DNA of 64,000 nt, from positions 930,001 to 994,000 of the forward strand of contig NZ_JAKCFC010000001.1 of the NCBI RefSeq assembly GCF_021916785.1, in the 5' to 3' direction. Positions within the stretch are counted from its first letter, which is position 1; every line of letters begins with the position of its first letter. The notes beneath the pieces were generated by a model. The model had not been told where the DNA came from, did no database searches, and was given only the letters and a program-made list of their open reading frames with translations. The position numbers and the translations under genes are program-made. The DNA comes from Mycolicibacterium lacusdiani (GTDB taxonomy: Bacteria > Actinomycetota > Actinomycetes > Mycobacteriales > Mycobacteriaceae). Of the stretch, positions 1 to 9,284 are shown in pieces.

Positions 1-830
1 GACACGGTGACGCCGTAGACCACGTCGGTGCGGTCGGTGAACGTCGACAGTATTGCCGCCCAGGCCATTTGGAACAGCGTGTTGACCGTGACACCCTTGG
101 CGCGGGCGGATTCGAGGATGGCGGTGGTGTCCAGCTCGTCGAGCGTGACCTCGGTGCGCTGCGGCAGGCCGGGTGTCGCCTCGCGACCCGACAGTGCAGG
201 CGACAGCAGCGTCGGCCCGGTCAGGTCGGCGAGGTGGGTGCGCCACCGCACGCGGCTCGCCTCCTGGTCGCGTCCGGCCAGCCAGCCGATGTAGTCGCGG
301 TAGGGCCGCGGTGCCTGCGGCAGCGCGTCGACGTCCCCACCCGCGCAGTACAGGGCGATGAGTTCGCCGACGAACACCGGCAGCGACCAGCCGTCGATCA
401 CGATGTGGTGGGCCACCACGACCAGACGCCAACGCAGACCGGGCTTCTCGACGAGCAGGAACCGAATGACCGGGCCCCTGCCCAAGTCGAAGGATCGGCG
501 TCGTTCCTCGTCCTCCAGTGTGACGGCCTCGGCGGCGGACGCGACGACGTGTCGCCAGGGCAGTTCGACGGCCGAGGGTACGACGGCGACGGCCTTGCTG
601 AGGTTGCCCTGGACGAAGCTGGAGCGCAGGTTGGGGTGCCGCACCAGAAGCTTCTCGGCGCAGTCGCGGAGCAGTTCCGGGTCGAGGGTGCCCTCGACGT
701 CCGCGGCCATCGCGATGACGTACGGGTCGGCGCCGTCCTCGCGGTCGGTCAGCCCCGCCAGCGAGTAGAGCCCCTGCTGCAGGGGGCTCAGCGCCAGGAC
801 GTCCGCGATCGGACTCGCGGGGGGGCTCAC
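1..830 (-). CDS. mbtF: Mycobactin NRPS MbtF, N-terminal part (cut by window edge)
   Basis: Start of a nonribosomal peptide synthetase. MbtF is the last mycobactin synthetase: it adds the terminal N-hydroxylysine that becomes the caprolactam. Only the first ~276 residues are inside the window. They form a condensation domain: an early SPLQQGLYSL motif near residue 15 and the catalytic motif HHIVIDGW near residue 155. The GTG start overlaps the mbtE stop as GTGA, so translation is probably coupled, and the frame stays open to base 1. Adenylation and carrier domains must lie to the left. The name rests on position downstream of mbtE and on the condensation domain; the lysine specificity cannot be read here. 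Confidence 0.9.
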   Translation of the reverse strand, partial: MSPPASPIADVLALSPLQQGLYSLAGLTDREDGADPYVIAMAADVEGTLDPELLRDCAEKLLVRHPNLRSSFVQGNLSKAVAVVPSAVELPWRHVVASAAEAVTLEDEERRRSFDLGRGPVIRFLLVEKPGLRWRLVVVAHHIVIDGWSLPVFVGELIALYCAGGDVDALPQAPRPYRDYIGWLAGRDQEASRVRWRTHLADLTGPTLLSPALSGREATPGLPQRTEVTLDELDTTAILESARAKGVTVNTLFQMAWAAILSTFTDRTDVVYGVTV

Positions 831-3800
831 TCCTGGCCCCATCCGGCCGTCAGCGCCGCCAGTTCGTCGGCCGACAGACCGGACGCGGCCATCGGCGCGT
901 GGTGCGTGTCGGCGGTCGTGACGGAGCCGCTGCCTGCCTTGGCATCGACGGCGGCGGCGAGTTTGGCCAGTTCTGGGTGCTCGAACACCATGCGCGCGGT
1001 GAGCGGCACACCGGTGTCGCGCGCCCGGGCCGCCAGCTGCACGGCGAGGATGCTGTCACCGCCGAGGGTGAAGAAGTCGTCGTGGCGACCGACTGCCGCA
1101 CAACCGAGCACGTCGACCAGCATCACGGCGAGCGCGCGTTCGGTGTCCGTGCGGGCCGGTTCGGTCGACGTCACCGCGCGGAAGACCGGGCGGCTCAACG
1201 ATTCCGGGGCCAGGTCGTCGACCACGGTGATCGCGGGCGGAACCAGGCCCTCGGGCAGCGCCGCGGTGACGGCGTCGGCGAACCGACTGCGCTCGGCCGC
1301 GTCGGTGATGTGCTCGCGTGGCACGACGTATCCGGCGAGTCGAGTGCCGACCCGAGCGGGCCAGTGCCGGGTGGCTGCGGCCGCCACGCCGTCGACCGCT
1401 TCGAGCGCGGCCTGCAGTCGGTGATCCACGGCGTCGACGACGTCGAGCCTGCCGTCGTCGGTCCACCGGGCGCGCTCACCGGTCCGGTATAGCCTCGCCC
1501 CACCGTCGAACGGGTTCGCCACGAAACGCGACGTGCTCGCGACGTTGCCTGCCGACTCCGCATGCCGATGCGCGTCGTCGACCGCCCCGCCCGCGTAGTA
1601 GACGTCGCCGATGACGCCGACGCCGGTCGGTTCCAGCCACTGGTCGAGCACGTACACGTGGGTGGCGTTCGCGGCGTGCGTCGACCCCTCCGGCGCAACG
1701 GCCCGCAGGCTCCACTCGCCGACGATGCGGCGTCGCTCGCCCGGGTCGACGACGATGACGTCGCGCAGCGTCTGCGAGGCGTCGCTGGCGAACGCGTCGA
1801 GGACCTGGTGCAGGGAGGCGACCAGCCGTTCGGCGGTGCCGCGCTCGTAGAGTTCGGTGCGGTAGATGACGGTGCCTTGGTAGCCCGCGCCGGCCGTGGC
1901 GAAGAAGTTCACCGACAGGTCGGCGTGCGCGACGTCGAAGGTCGGCTCCACTGCGGTGAAACGCGTTTCGCCGTCGGGACTCGATTTGCTTCCCGGGTCG
2001 CTGCGCTCCTGCCCTCCGCCGTCGATGACCATGTCGGCAGGCAGTTCCTCGCGCACGTGGACCACGACGCCGAACAGCGGGTTGCGCGACAGCGACCGCA
2101 CGGGGGCGACGGCGTCGACGACCCGGTCGAACGGCAGGTCCTGGTGCGCGTACGCACCCAGCGCCATCTCCCGTGACCGCCGCAGCACCTCGCGCAGCGT
2201 CGGGTTGCCCGACAGGTCGTTGCGCAGGACGACGATGTTGATGAAGAACCCGATCAGCTGGTCGAGCTGCGGTTCGGTGCGACCGGCGACGGGGGTGCCG
2301 AGCGGGATGTCGACGCCCTCCCCCGCCGCGTGTAGCGCCACGGCCACCGCGGCCTGCAGCAGCATGAACTCGGTGACGCCGAGTTCGCGGGTCAGCTCGA
2401 CCAGCCGGGCGCGCGTGGAGCCGTCGACGTCGAAGGCCAGTGCGTCACCGCCACCCGACGGCACGGGCGGACGCGGGAAGTCGGGGCGCAGCCCGTTCTC
2501 CTCGGGCAGGTCGGCGAGCTGTGCGATCCAGTACTCGCGCTGCGCGGCGACGGCTGCTCCCGCCGAGCCCTCCTCGGTGAGCAGTTGGTTCTGCCAGGCG
2601 GCGAAGTCGGCGTACTGCACGGGCAGCGGGTCCAGCGCCGTGCTGGTCTGCCCGCCTCGCCGCGCCCGGTAGGCCGTGAGCACGTCGGTGAACAGCACTC
2701 CGGCCGACCAGTGGTCGGCGGCGATGTGGTGCACGACGATCGAGAGCACGTGGTAGTCGGGCGTGGACAGCACGGCCGCGCGGATGGGCCAGTCGGTCTC
2801 CAGCTCGAAGCAGTACTTGCGCTCGGCGTCGAGTTCGCGTCGGAGCCACTCGTCGCCGTCGCCACGGGCTCGCCGCACCCGCAGCGGTGCCGCCGGGTTG
2901 ATCACCTGGTGTGGCGCGCCGTCGATCTCGCGGTAGGTGGTGCGCAGGATCTCGTGCCGTTCGACGACGTCGTCGATCGCGGCGACGAGCGCCTCGACGT
3001 CGCTGGGTCCGGTGACGCGGGCGGCGAACGGGATGTTGTTGACGGGGTTCGGCCCGTCGATGCGGAACTGGAACCACTGCCGCAGCTGAGCCGCCGACAT
3101 CTGCATCGGCCCGTCGTGCGGGATGGCGACGATGCCGGGTCGTCCCGACGCGCCACCCGTGGCGATCAGCTCGTCGACGTGGCGGGCGAGGCCGGACACC
3201 GTCGCGTGTTCGAACACGTTTTGGACGCCGACGTCGACGCCGCACCGGGAGCGCACCGCTGCAACGAGTTTCGTGGCCAGCAACGAGTGCCCGCCGAGAT
3301 CGAAGAACGAGTCGTCCGCACCGACCTGGTCGCGATCGAGCAGCTCGGCGAAGAGTTCGGCGATGCGGCGCTCGGTGTCGGTGGCCGGTTCGCGGTACTC
3401 GGTGGCCGATCCGATTTCGGGCTCGGGCAGCGCTCGACGGTCGATCTTGCCGTGCGCGGTGATCGGGATCTCGTCGATCGCCACGTAGGCCGCCGGAATC
3501 ATGTACTCCGGCAGGGCCGCGGCCACCCGGGCCCGGATCCGGTCGATCTCCACTATCTCGGCGTCGGCGGCCGGTGTCACGTAGGCGACGAGGCTCTTGC
3601 CGAGCGTCGGCAGATCGCTGACGAGGACCACGGCCTGGCCCACCGACGGGTCGACGGAGATGGCCGCGGCCACCTCGCCGAGTTCGATGCGGAAGCCACG
3701 GATCTTGACCTGCTCGTCGGCGCGGCCGACGAATTCGACGTCGCCGTCGGCGTTTCGGCGCGCGAGGTCACCCGAGCGGTACATCCGCGCACCGGGGTTG

Positions 3801-6313
3801 AACGGGTCGGCGACGAAGCGTTCGGCGGTGAGACCGGGCCGGCCGTGGTAGCCGTGGGCTACGTGGCTGCCGCCGATGTAGATCTCGCCGATGACGCCCA
3901 CCGGGACGGGTTGCAGTGCGTCGTCGAGCAGGTGGATGTGGGTGTTGATCTTCGGGGTGCCGATGGGCACGATCCTGGCGCCCTGGGTGCCCTCGACCTT
4001 GTACCGGGTGCAGTTGAGCACGGTCTCGGTGGGGCCGTAGAAGTTGTGCAGCAGCGAGTCGAACGTGGCGTGGAACTTGTCGGCGATCTCGCCGGGCAGC
4101 GCCTCACCGCCGATGGGCACGCGCTGCAGGGTGCGCCATTCGTTCACGCCGGGCAGTGACAGGAACAGGCCGAGCAGGGACGGCACGAAGTGCATCGAGG
4201 TGATGCCCTCGTCGCGCAGTAGGTCGGTCAGGTAGCCGATGTCGCCGAGGCCGCCCGGGCGCGGGATGACCAGCCGCGCACCGGCTGCGAGCATGCCGAA
4301 GATCTCGCCGATCGACACGTCGAAGCTCTGCGACGCCACCTGCAGCAGGCGGTCGTCCTGCGACACCGCGTAGTCCTCGCCGAACCACACGAAGTACTCG
4401 GCGATCGGACGGTGCGGAACCGGCACGCCCTTGGGCAGTCCGGTCGACCCGGACGTGTAGATCAGGTACGCGGTGTTGTCGGGCAGCAGCGGGCGCACCC
4501 GGCCGGCGTCGGTCGGGTCGGACGCCGGGTAGTCGTCCAGGCCGGTCACGGCGTCGCGCAGTACGAGTTTGGGGTCGGAGTCGGCGAGGATGTAGTTCAG
4601 CCGGTCCTCGGGGTAGGTCGGATCGACCGGCAGGTACACCGCACCGGCCTTGACGACGCCCAACGCCGTGATCACGAGTTCCGGTGACTTCTCCAGCAGT
4701 ACCGCCACCCGGTCCTCGGTACCGATGCCCTGGCTGATCAGCCAGTGCGCCAGCCGGTTCGAGGCCTCGTTGAGTTCGCGGTAGGTGTAGTGCCTGCCCT
4801 CGAAGACGATCGCGACGTTGTCGGGTGTCCGGGCAGCCTGCGCCGTGACCAGATCGGTCAGCGTGGTCGCGGACGTCTCGAAGTGCTCCCCTGTCGCGAC
4901 CGCGTGCATCCACTCGGAGTCCTGCGCGGAGAACAGCCGCAGCCGTGACAGCGGCGTCGAGGGTGCGGCGAGCGCGTCGTCGAGCAGCACCGCGAAGTGG
5001 CGCAGCATCTGGGCGGCCAGCCCGGCGTCGAGCACCTCGGTGAGGTGTTCGGCTTCCACCACCGCGCCGTCGGCGTCGAGTTCGATCATGAAGCCAAGGG
5101 GCAGTTGGGTGATGTGCCCTCGCAATTCGGCGCGCTCGCTGTGGACGCCGTCGGGGCTGAACCCGCCGCCGTCGGGCTCGCGGAACCCGAAGCTGACCCT
5201 GGTCATTCGCTCGGCACCGTGGCGCCGGTCGGGGTTCAGTTCGCGCACCACGCGGTCGAGGTTGACCCGCTGGTGGGCGAACGCACCGAGCGCGGTGTCA
5301 CGCGTCGCGTCCACGAGGTCGCGGAAGCTCTCGCGTCCGGTCGGCCGCAGCCGCATCGCCACGGTGTTGCCGTAGTAGCCGATGGTCTCGTCGGTGTCGC
5401 GGTTGAGGACTGGCGTCGCGACGAGGAAGTCGTCGGCGTGGGTGTAGCGGTGGACGAGCGCGCCGAATGCGGCCAGCAGCACCATGTAGGGCGTGGCGCC
5501 GGTGTCGCGGGCGAAGTCGGCGACCTTGCCGACGGTCTCGGCGGACAGCCGCAGGGTGCTGCGCTGGGATCGGAAGCTGATCGGGACGGCAGATCCGTTG
5601 GGGCCGGGGAGTTCCAGCGGCTCGGGCGGGGCGGCCATCACCGCTCGCCAGTAGTCGATGTCGTCGGCGGCCGTGTCGTCCGGTGTCGCGACCCGCCGCG
5701 GCGTCGGCCGCAGCGTCTCGCCGGAGTAGGCGCGGGTGAGGTCGGGGAAGAACACGCCCCACGACCCGTCGTCCCACGCGATGTGGTGCGCGACGAGCAG
5801 CATGACGTGCTCGGCCGCGGCGGTCCGGATCAGCGTGATGCGCAGTGGCGCATCGGTGGTCAGGTCGAACGGCGCGCCGAACTCGCGCTGCGCGAGCACC
5901 TCGAGCCTCAGTGCGCGGGCCCGTTCGGACTTGTCCGACAGGTCGTGCACCGCCCAGCCGGGGGTGAGGTCGTCGTGCACGGTGGCACGCGGCTCGCCGT
6001 TCTCGTCGGCGCGGTAGGTCGTCCGCAGGATGGGGTGCCGCCGGGCCACGGCGTCGAGGGCGTCGTGCAGCCGCTGCGCGTCGAGTGCGCCGGTCAACCG
6101 GTAGGACAGGCAGATGTTGAGCAGGACGCCGCTCGGCTCGGCGGCCTGCACGAACCACATCCGGCGCTGGCCGTCCGACAGCGCGGTCGGGTCGACGGCG
6201 GCGGCCTGCGACGCACCGGACGCGCCTGCCAGTCCGCGCTCGGCGAGCTTGCGGCGCATCAACTCCAGCCTGGAGTCGCTACCGGTGCGGGTGCCGTCTG
6301 CGATGTCAGTCAC
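827..6313 (-). CDS. mbtE: Mycobactin NRPS MbtE (internal lysine module)
   Basis: Peptide synthetase of 1828 residues; MbtE activates and incorporates the internal lysine of mycobactin. Visible order: condensation domain about 40-460 (HHIAWDDGSW at 176-185); adenylation domain about 485-965 (YTSGSTGLPKG at 619-629, YRSGD at 845-849, HGKIDRR at 954-960); carrier domain with LGGHSLL, Ser1010; second condensation domain about 1070-1520 (HHIAADHWS at 1195-1203); a stump of an adenylation domain about 1553-1715; second carrier domain with LGGDSIL, Ser1754. The GTG start overlaps the mbtD stop by 8 bases and the stop overlaps mbtF. Part of the mbtBTCDEF operon, so presumably IdeR-controlled from the mbtA-mbtB gap. 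Confidence 0.93.
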   Translation of the reverse strand: MTDIADGTRTGSDSRLELMRRKLAERGLAGASGASQAAAVDPTALSDGQRRMWFVQAAEPSGVLLNICLSYRLTGALDAQRLHDALDAVARRHPILRTTYRADENGEPRATVHDDLTPGWAVHDLSDKSERARALRLEVLAQREFGAPFDLTTDAPLRITLIRTAAAEHVMLLVAHHIAWDDGSWGVFFPDLTRAYSGETLRPTPRRVATPDDTAADDIDYWRAVMAAPPEPLELPGPNGSAVPISFRSQRSTLRLSAETVGKVADFARDTGATPYMVLLAAFGALVHRYTHADDFLVATPVLNRDTDETIGYYGNTVAMRLRPTGRESFRDLVDATRDTALGAFAHQRVNLDRVVRELNPDRRHGAERMTRVSFGFREPDGGGFSPDGVHSERAELRGHITQLPLGFMIELDADGAVVEAEHLTEVLDAGLAAQMLRHFAVLLDDALAAPSTPLSRLRLFSAQDSEWMHAVATGEHFETSATTLTDLVTAQAARTPDNVAIVFEGRHYTYRELNEASNRLAHWLISQGIGTEDRVAVLLEKSPELVITALGVVKAGAVYLPVDPTYPEDRLNYILADSDPKLVLRDAVTGLDDYPASDPTDAGRVRPLLPDNTAYLIYTSGSTGLPKGVPVPHRPIAEYFVWFGEDYAVSQDDRLLQVASQSFDVSIGEIFGMLAAGARLVIPRPGGLGDIGYLTDLLRDEGITSMHFVPSLLGLFLSLPGVNEWRTLQRVPIGGEALPGEIADKFHATFDSLLHNFYGPTETVLNCTRYKVEGTQGARIVPIGTPKINTHIHLLDDALQPVPVGVIGEIYIGGSHVAHGYHGRPGLTAERFVADPFNPGARMYRSGDLARRNADGDVEFVGRADEQVKIRGFRIELGEVAAAISVDPSVGQAVVLVSDLPTLGKSLVAYVTPAADAEIVEIDRIRARVAAALPEYMIPAAYVAIDEIPITAHGKIDRRALPEPEIGSATEYREPATDTERRIAELFAELLDRDQVGADDSFFDLGGHSLLATKLVAAVRSRCGVDVGVQNVFEHATVSGLARHVDELIATGGASGRPGIVAIPHDGPMQMSAAQLRQWFQFRIDGPNPVNNIPFAARVTGPSDVEALVAAIDDVVERHEILRTTYREIDGAPHQVINPAAPLRVRRARGDGDEWLRRELDAERKYCFELETDWPIRAAVLSTPDYHVLSIVVHHIAADHWSAGVLFTDVLTAYRARRGGQTSTALDPLPVQYADFAAWQNQLLTEEGSAGAAVAAQREYWIAQLADLPEENGLRPDFPRPPVPSGGGDALAFDVDGSTRARLVELTRELGVTEFMLLQAAVAVALHAAGEGVDIPLGTPVAGRTEPQLDQLIGFFINIVVLRNDLSGNPTLREVLRRSREMALGAYAHQDLPFDRVVDAVAPVRSLSRNPLFGVVVHVREELPADMVIDGGGQERSDPGSKSSPDGETRFTAVEPTFDVAHADLSVNFFATAGAGYQGTVIYRTELYERGTAERLVASLHQVLDAFASDASQTLRDVIVVDPGERRRIVGEWSLRAVAPEGSTHAANATHVYVLDQWLEPTGVGVIGDVYYAGGAVDDAHRHAESAGNVASTSRFVANPFDGGARLYRTGERARWTDDGRLDVVDAVDHRLQAALEAVDGVAAAATRHWPARVGTRLAGYVVPREHITDAAERSRFADAVTAALPEGLVPPAITVVDDLAPESLSRPVFRAVTSTEPARTDTERALAVMLVDVLGCAAVGRHDDFFTLGGDSILAVQLAARARDTGVPLTARMVFEHPELAKLAAAVDAKAGSGSVTTADTHHAPMAASGLSADELAALTAGWGQE
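1169..1657 (-). other. Degenerate adenylation-domain remnant inside MbtE
   Basis: Residues about 1553-1715 of MbtE match the C-terminal third of the upstream adenylation domain: VYVLDQWLEPTGVGVIGDVY parallels IHLLDDALQPVPVGVIGEIY (residues 793-812), and FVANPFDGGARLYRTGERAR parallels FVADPFNPGARMYRSGDLAR. The ATP-binding core motifs A1-A5 are missing, YRSGD has become YRTGE, and the NGK lysine motif is gone. It sits between the second condensation domain and the last carrier domain and cannot activate an amino acid. It looks like what is left after internal deletion of a full adenylation domain. Confidence 0.8.
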
Positions 6314-9284
6314 GAATGAGCGCCTTCTGGTCGGGTCGGTTCAGGTGTTCGATCAATTCGGCTGCGGTTGCGCCGCCGAGAATCGTGGCCAGCGGGACCG
6401 TTCGCCCGGTGGCCTTCTTGAGCTTCTTCCTCAGGTCGAGCGCCAGGAGCGAGTCGACGCCGAGGTCGAGCAGGGACGCGTCGAGGTCGATGCCGCCCGC
6501 ATCGGCCAGGCTCAGCACCGAACCGAGGGCGAGGCGCATGGTGTCGGTCGCATCGAGACCGCCCGGGACGTCGGCGCCCTCGGCGGACGGTGCCGCGGCT
6601 GCGGCGGTGTCGGCGTGACCGAGGAAGGCGCGCAGCCGGTTCGGGTCCGCCGAGAACACCAGCGGGTCGTCGGCGTGATCGCGCAGGCTCTCCTCGACGG
6701 CACGGTCCGGGGACATGGCCAGCAGCCCCGAGCGTTGGACGCGGGCGATCTCGTCGGCGTCGATGATGCCGGTGTCCTGCCACAGCCCCCATCGCACGGC
6801 GGTGCAGTGCCGTCCCCGGGCGCGTAGGTGGACGGCCATGACGTCGAGCAGCCGGTTGGCGGCGGAGTAGGCGGCATGCCCGCGGCCGCCCCAGAGTCCG
6901 GACACGGAGGAGCACAGCAGGATTCGCGCGTCGGCGCGCAGTGGCCACTCGTCGACGAGGTGGCCGAGACCGGCGACCTTGGCGCCGAACGTGTCGCGCA
7001 CGCCTGCCGTCGTCAGGTCGCGGTGCGATGCGATGACGGCAGCACCAGCGGCGTGGACGACCAGTGTCGCGCCGTCACCGCCGAACTCGGCTGCCGTGGC
7101 GGCGAGGCCGGCCCGGTCGGTGACGTCGCACGGTGGTGCCAGGATCTCGGTGCCGTGGGTCGTGGTGAGACGGCGCAGCACTGCGGTGTCGGCGCCGCCG
7201 CGGCTCAGCAGCACGATGCGGCGTGCGCCACATTCGGCGAGCGCCCGCGCATAGTGCAGTCCGATGGCGCCGCCGCCGCCGGTGATGACCACCTCGTCGA
7301 GGACCCCGGAGTCCGCCGACCACGATGGCGCGGCGGGCGCGTCGCGCGTCGACCGCTGGTGTGCCACCGGTGCGGAGCCCACATTGCGGATGGCGACGAC
7401 GTCACCGTCGCCGAGCAGTGCCGTCGCCAGCGCGTCCGCCGAGACGTCGTGGTCGTCGGCCAGATCGAGGTGCCGGAACCAGTGGTCGGGGTATTCGAGA
7501 CCGATGCTGCGGTGCATCGACGCCAAGGCGGCTGGGAAGGGCAGCGGCGCCGGGTCGGCCGCGCCGACGCGTTCAGCACCCACGGTGACCAGCCACACGT
7601 CGCGGTGGGTCGGGGTGACGGCATCGACATAGCTCAGCAGGCCGCGCTCCCAGCGGTCGGCGAGATCGCCTGCCGCCGCGACGGCGTCGTCCTGCGCGAC
7701 GTGGTCGGCGACGACGACGAGGACGTCCGCGGCGACGAGGTGGGCCTGCCGTACTCCGTCGGCGCGGTCGACGGCCGTGCGCAGCGCGCCGGCGAGCGGT
7801 TGGTCTCCCCCGGCGTCGAGGACGGCGACGCGGCGCACGGCGCCGACTGTGGCGGCCGGGACCGGCTGCCACTGCTCGACGGCGACGGTGATGCCGGCGA
7901 TCGGCGGGAGCGGTTCCGGGGTGGCCCAGTGCCGGTCTGCCCGCATCGGGGCGAACGGAAAGTCGCGCAGCGGTTTCCGCGATCCATCGATCGGAACCGT
8001 CCAGCGGTGACTCACGTCCGCGGCGGCCACTGCCGCGATGTTGGCCGACAGGCAGTCGGTGACGTCCTCGTCGCGCCGGCCGGAGCCGACCATCGTGACG
8101 GTGCCCTCGGCCACGTCGGGCAGATCGTCGAGCACGTCGCCCATGGCGAACAGCAGTGCGGGGTGAGCCGACATCTCGACGAAGGTGCGCGCTCCCCTGT
8201 CGACGGCTGCGGCGACGGCACGGTCGAATCGGACGGTGGACCGCAGGTTGCCGTACCAATAGTCGCCAAACGGGGTGCCCGGCGGCACGACGTCGGCCGT
8301 CGCCGATCCGATGAATTGAATCGGCGTGTCGAGGAACTCGCCACCGGGTAACAGGTCGTCGAGTTCGGAGCGCATCGGGTCCAGCGCGGTGGTGTGCGCG
8401 GGAAACCACATCTCGATCGGCTTGGCGAACGATCCGTGTTCGCTCACGGTGCGGACCGCGGCGGCGACGGCGTCACCGTCGCCGGACACCGCGACCGACG
8501 ACTTCGAGTTCACGACCGACAGCTCCAGCCAACCCGGGGTGTGCGCGATGACGTCGCGGGCCTCGTCCTCGGTGATCCCGAGGACGGCGACGCGGTAGGG
8601 GCCGGTCAGCCGGTCGAGCAGGGTGGCACGCGCGATCACGACGCCGACGGCGACGGGGAGGGTGATCGCGCCCGCGACGTAGGCGGCGCCGATCTCGCCG
8701 AGGCTGTGGCCGACGGTGACGTCGGGCAGCACGCCTGCCGATCGCCAGACGCGCGCCAGCGCCACCCCGTGGACGAACTGCGCGCCCTGGATCTGGATCT
8801 GGCTGAAGTCGTTGGTCCGGGCACCCGGCTCGGCCAGCAGGTAGTCCAGCGGTGATGCCGCGCCGGCCGCGGAGAACACCGCCGCGCACGCGTCGACCTC
8901 GGCCCGGTATTCGGGCAGGCGGTCGTAGGCAGCGGCGCCCATCGACGGCCACTGACTGCCCTGCCCGGGGAAGACGAAGGCGACGCGGGGATTGCCCGCC
9001 TGGGCGGCGGGCGCCGTCGCCCTGGTGATCAGTGGATGATCGTCGCCCACCGCGAGGGCCGTGAGACCCGCGCGCAATTCGTCGACGTGGGCGGCGCGGA
9101 TCACGGCCCGGTGGCGGCGCAGGCGACGGGTGCGGAGCAGTGTCGACGCGACGTCCGCCACCTCGGTGGCCGGGCGGCGGTCGAGGTAGGTGAGGATCGC
9201 CGCGGCGTCGGTGGCGACGAGGCCCTCGGCGTGGGCGCTCAGCAGGACCGGGGTGCGCCCATCGGGCAGCAGGGTGCCGACCAT
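6306..9284 (-). CDS. mbtD: Mycobactin polyketide synthase MbtD (AT-KR-ACP)
   Basis: Polyketide synthase subunit of 992 residues that, with MbtC, makes the beta-hydroxy acyl (3-hydroxybutyrate-type) unit of mycobactin. Acyltransferase about 100-400 (PGQGSQW at 106-112, active-site GHSLG with Ser194); ketoreductase about 660-840 (NAD(P)H loop GGGGAIG at 669-675, catalytic region with Tyr806 in AAYSAAN); acyl carrier protein about 915-985 (LGVDSLL, phosphopantetheine Ser945). There is no ketosynthase; MbtC supplies it. ATG is chosen because it overlaps the mbtC stop as TGATG, which indicates translational coupling; upstream codons in this frame lie inside mbtC and show no family similarity. Confidence 0.93.
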   Translation of the reverse strand: MVGTLLPDGRTPVLLSAHAEGLVATDAAAILTYLDRRPATEVADVASTLLRTRRLRRHRAVIRAAHVDELRAGLTALAVGDDHPLITRATAPAAQAGNPRVAFVFPGQGSQWPSMGAAAYDRLPEYRAEVDACAAVFSAAGAASPLDYLLAEPGARTNDFSQIQIQGAQFVHGVALARVWRSAGVLPDVTVGHSLGEIGAAYVAGAITLPVAVGVVIARATLLDRLTGPYRVAVLGITEDEARDVIAHTPGWLELSVVNSKSSVAVSGDGDAVAAAVRTVSEHGSFAKPIEMWFPAHTTALDPMRSELDDLLPGGEFLDTPIQFIGSATADVVPPGTPFGDYWYGNLRSTVRFDRAVAAAVDRGARTFVEMSAHPALLFAMGDVLDDLPDVAEGTVTMVGSGRRDEDVTDCLSANIAAVAAADVSHRWTVPIDGSRKPLRDFPFAPMRADRHWATPEPLPPIAGITVAVEQWQPVPAATVGAVRRVAVLDAGGDQPLAGALRTAVDRADGVRQAHLVAADVLVVVADHVAQDDAVAAAGDLADRWERGLLSYVDAVTPTHRDVWLVTVGAERVGAADPAPLPFPAALASMHRSIGLEYPDHWFRHLDLADDHDVSADALATALLGDGDVVAIRNVGSAPVAHQRSTRDAPAAPSWSADSGVLDEVVITGGGGAIGLHYARALAECGARRIVLLSRGGADTAVLRRLTTTHGTEILAPPCDVTDRAGLAATAAEFGGDGATLVVHAAGAAVIASHRDLTTAGVRDTFGAKVAGLGHLVDEWPLRADARILLCSSVSGLWGGRGHAAYSAANRLLDVMAVHLRARGRHCTAVRWGLWQDTGIIDADEIARVQRSGLLAMSPDRAVEESLRDHADDPLVFSADPNRLRAFLGHADTAAAAAPSAEGADVPGGLDATDTMRLALGSVLSLADAGGIDLDASLLDLGVDSLLALDLRKKLKKATGRTVPLATILGGATAAELIEHLNRPDQKALIRD

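Noticed and set aside
69..1424. 451-codon plus-strand reading frame opposite mbtF/mbtE
   Set aside because: Antisense shadow of the NRPS genes in high-GC DNA; the translation has no family features and crosses the mbtF-mbtE junction.
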